From Tachypleus tridentatus (taxonomy: Eukaryota > Arthropoda > Merostomata > Xiphosura > Limulidae), in assembly GCF_004210375.1 (NCBI RefSeq), contig NC_134827.1, positions 106,811,285-106,875,284 of the forward strand: a stretch of DNA of 64,000 nt, read 5' to 3'. The notes beneath the pieces are model-generated. The model was not told where the DNA came from and did not search any database. It worked only from the letters and a program-made list of their open reading frames with translations. Shown piece after piece: positions 57,157 to 64,000 of this stretch. The position numbers and the translations under genes were made by a program. Positions within the stretch are counted from its first letter, which is position 1, and every line of letters begins with the position of its first letter.

Positions 57157-57345
57157 CCGTCCCTGAAACTAAGCTACTGATAAGTTGAAAGGCAGTGAGT
57201 TAGTACCGCTGTACACTAAGGGATTTATTGTCATTCTTATAACGCGCTCATGGCTTAAAGTTAGCTTATTTTGTGGTACCACACAGATTTAAACCCAGTT
57301 TACTAACTCAGAAATTCAGAGCTGTACTGACATGGATAACCCGAG
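57157..57345 (-). mobile_element. Very diverged SINE, first family
   Basis: caccgtccctgaaactaagc, aggcagtgagttagtaccgc, ttataacgcgctcatggctt, accacacagatttaaaccca keep the order of the first family. Confidence 0.55.
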
Positions 57346-58534
57346 CTATAGAGAGGTTATGCAGTTGATGTTTTATTCGTTTCAAATATTTTACTACTAT
57401 TTATTTCATACGTGAAACCAATGAGTAGTCTATTTCAGGTTGTTACAGTCTCGTGACACTTGACATTTATTAATTTTTTTTTATACAGGTTTCAACTGAT
57501 AAAGAAAACGTTACCGTAAGATACGTCGAAACTTCGGTTTATATTTAGATTGAATTAACCTTATCAAAAAAATAGCATTCAATAAAAACGGTAGATGATT
57601 CTATTACTATGAAACACTGTGGATACATCGTTGTAAGTAAATAGTACTGATCAAATACACACTGTTGTGTTGATATTAGGAACCTTTCTGACGATGACGA
57701 AACAGCGATAGAAAACCGTCTTTATTCCATGGATATCGTCAATCTACTTAACACAAACGCCTTTGCTCGAGTACATCTAATGATTGCAGGCAAAGGCACC
57801 AACCTCGACTGTAAGATGCTGGGGATCTGTCCTTCGTCTCCCAGGAATGGTGTATGTTTATTGCTGTAACATACCGATCTCGACAGCAAGATGCAGGGGA
57901 CCCAGGAGCAACATATGTTTATGACAACACTTGAAAATGGACTTTAGTTTAAAACTCTTTCAAAATAATAGTTGCCACACTGATTTTTATGTATAACCAA
58001 CAAAACAACAGAAGCAAATGAACATTTTAAAATATCTCATTTCTCGTCTTAAGTCTGAAACTAGTGAACGTTGAAAAGTTTCAGGGGTGGATGGTGATAC
58101 CTCATATTCATAATGGGACAAAATTTCAGATTTCCAAAGCAGTACTGTGGAGTGGGAACACACGATGCACACAGAAAACAAGTAGCTTTTGATAATAATA
58201 ACAAAACAAACACGAGGTAATTTTTTTTCCGTGGTGATTAAACAATCTAAAATGTGAACAAAATCAGTAAACATTTCAATGCATCACGTTTTATGAAAAT
58301 ACGTAATCACGATAGTGTAGGCCTAACGGCTAACTTCTTTACTTTGTTTTATATGGTTGACGTCCACAGATGTTTGTTAAAATTGGTTCATACACATAGA
58401 AACAATGAAGTTGGATAAAAATATGACATTCATCTCTGAAGCCAAGGCTTAAAGTTTCACTCAGTGCGAGTTAGAAATAAAGTTTATGTTCACAGTAAAA
58501 TCTGAACTTCAGTTGATACATTAAAGAAGGCAAC
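57346..58534. other. Intergenic; one imperfect duplication
   Basis: 57807-57856 and 57870-57921 are a diverged direct duplication (ctcgactgtaagatgctggg against ctcgacagcaagatgcaggg). Minus-strand frame 58274-57987 has no family signature. Confidence 0.4.
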
Positions 58535-58700
58535 TAGTCAATAATACCCACCGCCAACTTTTGATCTATTCGTGTCAAGTAGTGGGTTGTTCATTGAATT
58601 TCGCGCAAATATACTCGAGGGCTATTTACGCTAGCGGTCCCTAATTCTTAACGTGACAAGCTAGAAGCAAGGCAGCTAGTCAACAACATCCACCGACCCA
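58529..58700 (-). mobile_element. Two overlapping partial SINE copies
   Basis: 58529-58587 is a middle portion (aaggcaactagtcaataata, cccaccgccaacttttg); 58595-58700 restarts at the tail (tgaatttcgcgcaaatatac) and runs to catccaccgaccc. So two fragments lie in tandem. Confidence 0.7.
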
Positions 58701-59024
58701 GTTTATGGAGCATGTCTCTTTTGTAAGATAAAGATGTGCAAATATTGGACCCTCTGATGCACAGTCCAATTTGCTAATCCAGTCGAGGATATATTATGGC
58801 CAGTACTCCTTTATGTTTATCTGGTTACATAATTGTCTTAACAAAACTATAGTAGTTTTACAGGAAAACTGGAATTTCTGTGGTTAAGTTGGTCACTGTT
58901 GTAGTATTTTCTTTTTTATGACGTAATATTGTGGTACAAACCTTGTATTTAATTTTCATCCTTTTCAATCGCAGAGTTGAAAACCGGTTTGTAACTTGAT
59001 AATGTTTACTTTAAGAGTCAGAGT
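58701..59024. other. Intergenic, nothing recognised
   Basis: AT-rich. Confidence 0.55.
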
Positions 59025-59035
59025 ATTTCTTTCGC

Positions 59036-59315
59036 GTGGGTCCGGTGTGGCCAAGCGTGTTACGGTGTGCGACTCGTAATCTGAGGGTTGCGGGTTCGCA
59101 TCCCGGTCGCGCCAAAAATGCTCGCCCTTTCAGCCGTGGGAGCGTTATAATGTTACGGTCAATCCCACTTTTCGTTGGTAAAAGAGTAACCAAAGAGTTG
59201 GCGGTGGGTGGTGATGACTAGCTGCCTTCCCTCTAGTCTTACACTGCTAAATTAGGGATGGCTAGCGCAGATAGCCCTCGAGTAGCTTTGTGCAAAATTC
59301 CAAAACAAACAAACA
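59036..59315 (+). mobile_element. tRNA-derived SINE, full length
   Basis: Head ggtccggtgtggccaagcgt, tail tagctttgtgcaaaattcca plus aaac repeats. Target duplication atttctttcgc (59025-59035) and atttctgtcgc (59316-59326). Confidence 0.95.
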
Positions 59316-59326
59316 ATTTCTGTCGC

Positions 59327-60187
59327 TCAATATTAACCAACAGTGGTTAATATTTTATGAGGTTATCACAGTGAATGTGAAAAAACAAAAATGGAATTCA
59401 GGTTCGAAACAAAACTTGACTAAATATTCTATCAGAGTTATCTAACACCACTTTAAAACACCAAAGAAAGTTTCTCACACACACCCATCCACTCACCCAC
59501 CTTCTCCTGCTTTATTCTCGAACCACTTACCGTTCAGAAATTACTTTCTGAAGAATCAAGCTAATATATTGAAGGTCACGTGCTCTCTGTCTTCTCATAT
59601 CTCCAGTAACCACCACATGCTAGTTTGGGATCGTTGAATGCCTACAAAGACTCTTAATGGAGTATTAACACTGACAAGAAATCGATATCGAAGTAATGTC
59701 CCACCCCATCCACCTTTCTTTTACAAATGGCGTATCTCGTGCTTTAATCCATTCTGATCTTCATCCCGCTTTCTGTCTCGTTAGTGGACTTGCGTAAAAG
59801 ATGCCATTCATTAAAACTAAAAATTTTAAAGCGAAAAGCTCTAAACACGATATCCGACTCTTCCTGACAAGTTTTGATCGTAACCGTAAAACACTATTCA
59901 ATTTATAAGAACTGCACTAATACAAAACCATTCCTTTATTATAGTATTTCTAACGTTAGCCTAATTCAAACTGAGTAATTATTGCAAAGTTCACGTCCTA
60001 CTTTAAACCACAATTTATTAGAACATCTTACGACCATCTCCATTAAATTGAAGTGAAGCAACACTGACGTCATAAAATATTTTGTGCCAGTTATCGTCAG
60101 AGTCCAAAACCGCACAATATAGTTTAGTTCTTATTGTTGTTTTCCGCTTTTATTTTGATGTACGCCTTTATCACAGTGAATAAAGTA
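59327..60187. other. Intergenic, nothing recognised
   Basis: AT-rich. Confidence 0.55.
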
Positions 60188-60197
60188 CAAAAATTAG

Positions 60198-60425
60198 CCG
60201 AGGGTCGCAGGTTCGAATCTCGGTCGCACCAAACATGCTCGCCCTTTCAGCCGCGGGGGCGTTATAATGTGACGATCAATCCCACTATTCGTTGGTTTAA
60301 GAGTAGCCCAGAGACGGTGGGTGGTGAGGATTAGCTGCCTTTCCTCTAGTCTTACGCTGCTAAATTAGGGACGGCTAGCGCAGATAGCACTCGAGTAGCT
60401 TTGTGCGAAATTCAAAACAAACAAG
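60198..60425 (+). mobile_element. tRNA-derived SINE, 5'-truncated, perfect target duplication
   Basis: Begins inside the tRNA-like head at ccgagggtcgcaggttcgaa and runs to the tail aaattcaaaacaaacaag. Flanked by caaaaattag at 60188-60197 and 60426-60435. Confidence 0.95.
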
Positions 60426-60561
60426 CAAAAATTAGACTTATCGAACATTGGCACCTTTGAAACGCGCAAATGTTGATTTGATTATCCACCAATTATCACA
60501 TTATCATACGTTTCAGTTCCGGCAAGGTCCACAAAATGTATCGTATTGAGAAATATTGTTT

Positions 60562-60800
60562 TTTTTGTTTGATTTGTTTTGAATTTCGCGCAAAGCTACA
60601 CGAGGGCTATCTGCGCTAGCTGTCCATAATTTAGCAGTGTAAGACTAGAGGGAAGGCAGCTAGTCATCACCACCCACCGCCAACTCTTGCGCTAATCTTT
60701 TATCAACGAATAGTGCAATTGACCGTCACATTATAACACTCCCACTACTAAAGGGGCGAGCATGTTTGGTGTGACGAGAATTCTAACCCTCGACCGTTTA
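60562..60800 (-). mobile_element. tRNA-derived SINE, head cut
   Basis: Tail tttgaatttcgcgcaaagct to gtgtgacgagaattctaacc, ending within the tRNA-like part. Confidence 0.9.
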
Positions 60801-61259
60801 AAGGAAATAAAGTAATTTGTTACGTGTGTAGAGGCTGTATAATTTTCACCAGATAGTTAAAAAAACCTCTGACGAAAGGCCTACGTCACAAACACAATAA
60901 ACTAAACTAACAATGTCACTTCAGCCGAATTGGAAACGAAATTTGACTAAATAAAATCTTTCTCCATGTAGTCGTTTAATCAAATGACTTATTTCAAACA
61001 CATTTCAGTTTGAAGAAAAAAAGATATTTATATATGGACTGGAAAACTTGATTGAAAGGGTACATTCAACAGTTTGTGAGCACACAAACTCTAGTATTTG
61101 AGGTGAACTAGCAGTAATGGTACTATTCAGTGGGTGTAAGTGGCTACAGGCAATACTCGGGTACATTTGGGAGTAGCTTCAGTGTCACCAAGCCCCCCGT
61201 CCCCTTATTACCGTCCCTCTCAAAATTTGGTCCTAAGAGATCTGTGGCTAATGTTAAGT
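60801..61259. other. Intergenic, nothing recognised
   Basis: AT-rich. Confidence 0.55.
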
Positions 61260-61445
61260 TAATTTTCGGTTTCACTGGCTTGAAGAATCAATTCACTTTT
61301 CGGTTTCACTGGCTTGAAGAATCGATTCACTTTTCGGTTTCACTGGCTTGAAGAATCAATCCACTTTTAGGTTTCACTGGCTTGAAGAATCAATCCACTT
61401 TTAGGTTTCACTGGCTTGAAGAATCAATTCACTTTTCGGTTTCAT
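61260..61445. repeat. 33 bp tandem repeat, about 5.5 copies
   Basis: Unit ttttcggtttcactggcttg aagaatcaattcac; 33 is divisible by three, so a frame stays open on the plus strand, but it carries no other coding sign. Confidence 0.92.
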
Positions 61446-61800
61446 GAGAATCAGTTCATCTCCGCGTGATTTCATGGAAAATAATAAATAAGTTAATTAA
61501 TTCACTTTCTTAGGCTTAAATTGTGTCAAAGTTTCATTTAAGTTCTAGTTTTAACGTCTTGGTGAATAGTTTATCTAAGCCTAAGAATCCTCACATAGTC
61601 ATCTGCTGTAAAGAGGAATGACAGGTCCTGGCGTGCAGACGACAGCATGTCAACCATTCTTTTCTAGAGTTCTCTAATTCGTGTTTCAAGGGTTTGGAAC
61701 AGTTCAGCCAATAACTTCTCTCACGGTGACGATACGTGACGTGCGGACGTTCGAAAACGTGAAGCTGTTTCTTCACAGAAGAGGATTTATAATAAACTCG
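61446..61800. other. Intergenic, nothing recognised
   Basis: No gene recognised. Confidence 0.5.
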
Positions 61801-61940
61801 GGACGGCTGGTATGAGTCTTAACACTTTTACTAATAAAGCAGTGAACAACGTTTCGACCTTCTTAGGTCATCTTCAGGTTAACGGTAACCAGCTGTCCTG
61901 ATACACATTTTTACTTCAAGTAGGTTTCTCTTCATCAAGA
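61801..61940 (-). mobile_element. Penelope-type terminal fragment
   Basis: Minus strand: cctgaagatgacctaagaag, gtcgaaacgttgttc and cataccagccgtcc; the second block ttttacttcaagtaggtttc lies in plus orientation at 61909-61928. Same two blocks as at 36800-37010 but with one inverted. Confidence 0.6.
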
Positions 61941-62039
61941 AAATTTGTTCTATACTTAATTTGTGGTCCAACCAGCCTGTGAAGTGTTTACAACATAGGT
62001 ATTTAGCCGATGTGAGCGTGCGCAACTTAGAAGGGTCAG

Positions 62040-62280
62040 GTTAGATCAGACCTCTTCCTCTGCTGCTAACTTGTAAAAAAAAATGTATGAACACAGTTTA
62101 AAACATGGCACCTCCCGAGTGCCAAGGAGACAGCTAACACGCAACCTGATGTCAGTTTTGGGTTCGGCTGCTCTGAAAAACTTACTTTTAAGCCCCCTTG
62201 CGGGCGCATTTCGGCCTCGCTGGGGGGAGTACATCCCCCTACGCCACACATGGTAAGCACCGCCCCGACGCCAACTTTTG
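62040..62280. other. GC-rich patch with hairpins
   Basis: Far less AT-rich than its surroundings. Contains ggggggagtacatcccccta (hairpin) and agcccccttgcgggcgcatt. Two overlapping minus-strand frames (67 and 64 codons) are open but show no domain. Could be part of an unrecognised repeat or a structured RNA. Confidence 0.35.
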
Positions 62281-62362
62281 TTCTGTTAGCTTTAGAATTG
62301 TAGAAAGTATTAATAGAATATAATGTACTCGGGATGGGAAAAGGATGACAGATTCTGGTTCA

Positions 62363-62795
62363 GGTTTGGTTTGGTTTTGAATTTCGCGCAAAGCTACACG
62401 AGGGCTATATGCGCCAGCCGTCCCTAATTTAGCAATGTAAGACTAGAGGGAAGACAGCTAGTCATCACCACCCGCCTCCAACTCTTGGGCTACTCTTTTA
62501 CCAACGAATAGTGGGATTGGCCGTAACATTATAATGCCCCCACGGCTGAAAGGGCGAGCATGTTCGGTGCGACCGGAATTCGAATCCGCGACCCTCTGGC
62601 TCAGTGACCCCGAAAAGCCACTCTTAGGTTTTCTCACAATGACCCTCAGTCCACCCTGCAACTCTGGTTCTGCCAACGTAAGAGCCGTGGGAGGAAGTAA
62701 TTTAACGTACATAGAACCAAAGCATGTTTGGTGTGACGAGGATTCGAATCCGCGACCTTCATATTGCAAGTCGAGCACCCCCTAACCACCTGAAA
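62363..62795 (-). mobile_element. tRNA-derived SINE, interrupted head
   Basis: Tail and body 62363-62603 (gaatttcgcgcaaagctaca to aattcgaatccgcgaccctc). A head-like piece recurs at 62720-62795 (gcatgtttggtgtgacgagg, ccttaaccacctg-like). About 115 unrelated bases lie between. Either an insertion or two copies. Confidence 0.75.
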
Positions 62796-62909
62796 TATCT
62801 CAAAGTGTCCAAAGCATTAGCGAATTTGTTTGGACTCGTTTATGGACGCCGTGAAAAAGTCAAAAGTGGAAACACATCTTGCTGATACGTGTCCAAGAAC
62901 CAGGTTTTA

Positions 62910-63007
62910 AACCTGAAAGGGCGAGTATCTTTGGTGCGACAAGGATTCGAACCCGCGGCCCTCTGATTACGAATCGATTGCCTTAACCACGTGGCCATGC
63001 AGGGGCT
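62910..63007 (-). mobile_element. SINE head fragment
   Basis: cctgaaagggcgagtatctt to accacgtggccatgcagggg; only the tRNA-like head and adjoining bases. Confidence 0.85.
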
Positions 63008-64000
63008 GTACAGAGAAGGACTAATTTATTTTTTAGTATTTCGCATAAACGTTATGTACATTTGGAAACGTTCTTAAGTATTGCTCAAGAGGCATTTTGA
63101 CTCTTGTATATTGTTGAAATATTCTTCTGAATAAATCTTTATAGATTGAAACACGCAAATTCGAGATCTTTTTGTTAGCCTCCTGAGCTGAAAAAACGAG
63201 TTTTAATTTGGGCAATTTCAAAATTGAAATGCACTGTGGGTAAAACGTGCGGGATATTATACAGGTGTAGTCAATGGATTTCGATTGGTTAAAATTTGGT
63301 GACGTTACTCCAATATGTCCCCTTGGTAACCAATGAATCGTGATTGAGAAGTTCAGTCAATGATTATAATATTTATACACGTGCAATATCAAACGTGAAG
63401 CGCGTGCATTCTCGATTTGGTTTTATTACTCATCACGACCTATACCAACCCACCCTCAACTGTAATTGTTCTCCCAAATTAACGCATCGTATATTTGTGT
63501 GGAAGTATTTTAAAACAGAGTAGAAACATAGTATGGAGAAGTTAAATTAGAATTTAAATAGGGGAGAGGAATGATAGGGCGAAATGTGGTAAATATTTAA
63601 ATAACTCCTTAACAATAAGGGTGAAGTCCACCTTGAGATCTAGCAATTGTCCACCTACGTAATGGATTCCATAGACCTTCGATATGTTCGTTTTTGTTAA
63701 GCTGACTTCAGTAATCACAGGATAATTGCGCGATCTATATTCACTTCGTCACTGGCACACGAGTAACTTAACGAACGAAATTTCAAACCGCTGAGTCGTG
63801 AAAACTTGATACATGAGTGGTGATGTTCCCTGATGGGTAAACGTTTGTAAATTATAGAAACCTAAAACAATGAGGGGAAAAGTTAAAAAGTAAATTCGGC
63901 ATTTTAAAGTTCTCGAACTCTCTGACGTAAATATTAATTTGAAGGATGAATCGAACATGCTTCAGAAAGAGTCAGTATAAATGACGTCATTTAGAATGTA
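63008..64000. other. Intergenic to window end, nothing recognised
   Basis: Minus-strand frames at 63221-63033 and 63958-63749 have no family signature. AT-rich. Confidence 0.5.

Noticed and set aside
59011..59221. Open frames on both strands with motifs such as CATRNLRVAGSHPGRAK
   Set aside because: They are translations of the SINE; the same peptides appear at other SINE copies.
62046..62260. Two overlapping minus-strand frames as a small dual-coding gene
   Set aside because: Stops are rare because the patch is GC-rich; no domain or start context. Recorded only as a GC-rich patch.

Overview
This is metazoan nuclear DNA. Genes are split into short exons by kilobase-sized, AT-rich introns with GT..AG borders, and the rest is retrotransposon debris and minisatellites. 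My best guess from memory is a chelicerate, most likely a horseshoe crab. The guess rests on the very abundant tRNA-derived SINE (head like ggcccggcatggccaggtgg, tail of aaac repeats), which I associate with horseshoe crab genomes. I could not test it.

Left third (1-28 kb), all on the minus strand. The first five coding exons of phosphoglycerate kinase run from 7572 down to 199, and the gene continues off the left edge. Upstream of it, a complete five-exon RAD6-type ubiquitin-conjugating enzyme (UBE2A/B orthologue, 163 codons) runs from 27834 to 12045. Every reading phase at every junction was checked by hand and closes. The introns hold minisatellites at 298-703, 3880-4008, 5840-6196, 12722-13880, 15285-15545 and 17610-18955. 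They also hold a Penelope-like fragment and, in UBE2A intron 2, a 4.9 kb non-LTR retrotransposon that sits inside a SINE and has an inverted middle.

Middle (28-39 kb). Mobile-element remains: a decayed LTR-retrotransposon gag region; a second, internally deleted copy of the same non-LTR family, again inside a SINE and with a clear target duplication; a broken copy of a multicopy arthropod gene family; a 249 bp foldback element; and a 1 kb array of a 63 bp repeat.

Right (39-64 kb). Mostly intergenic, with about twenty SINE copies of two tRNA-derived families (several with target-site duplications, some 5'-truncated), a fragment of a different non-LTR element, and one plausible protein gene at 48822-49499 (minus strand). 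That gene encodes a single-pass membrane protein and is interrupted by exactly one in-frame TAG.

PGK is a glycolytic enzyme and RAD6/UBE2A a ubiquitin-pathway enzyme; nothing shows a functional link beyond shared strand. I found no operon, CRISPR array, rRNA or convincing free-standing tRNA gene. The points most worth following are the in-frame TAG gene, the PGK tandem array that copies a 3' splice site, the donor-like motifs repeated through UBE2A intron arrays, and the two rearranged non-LTR insertions inside SINEs.
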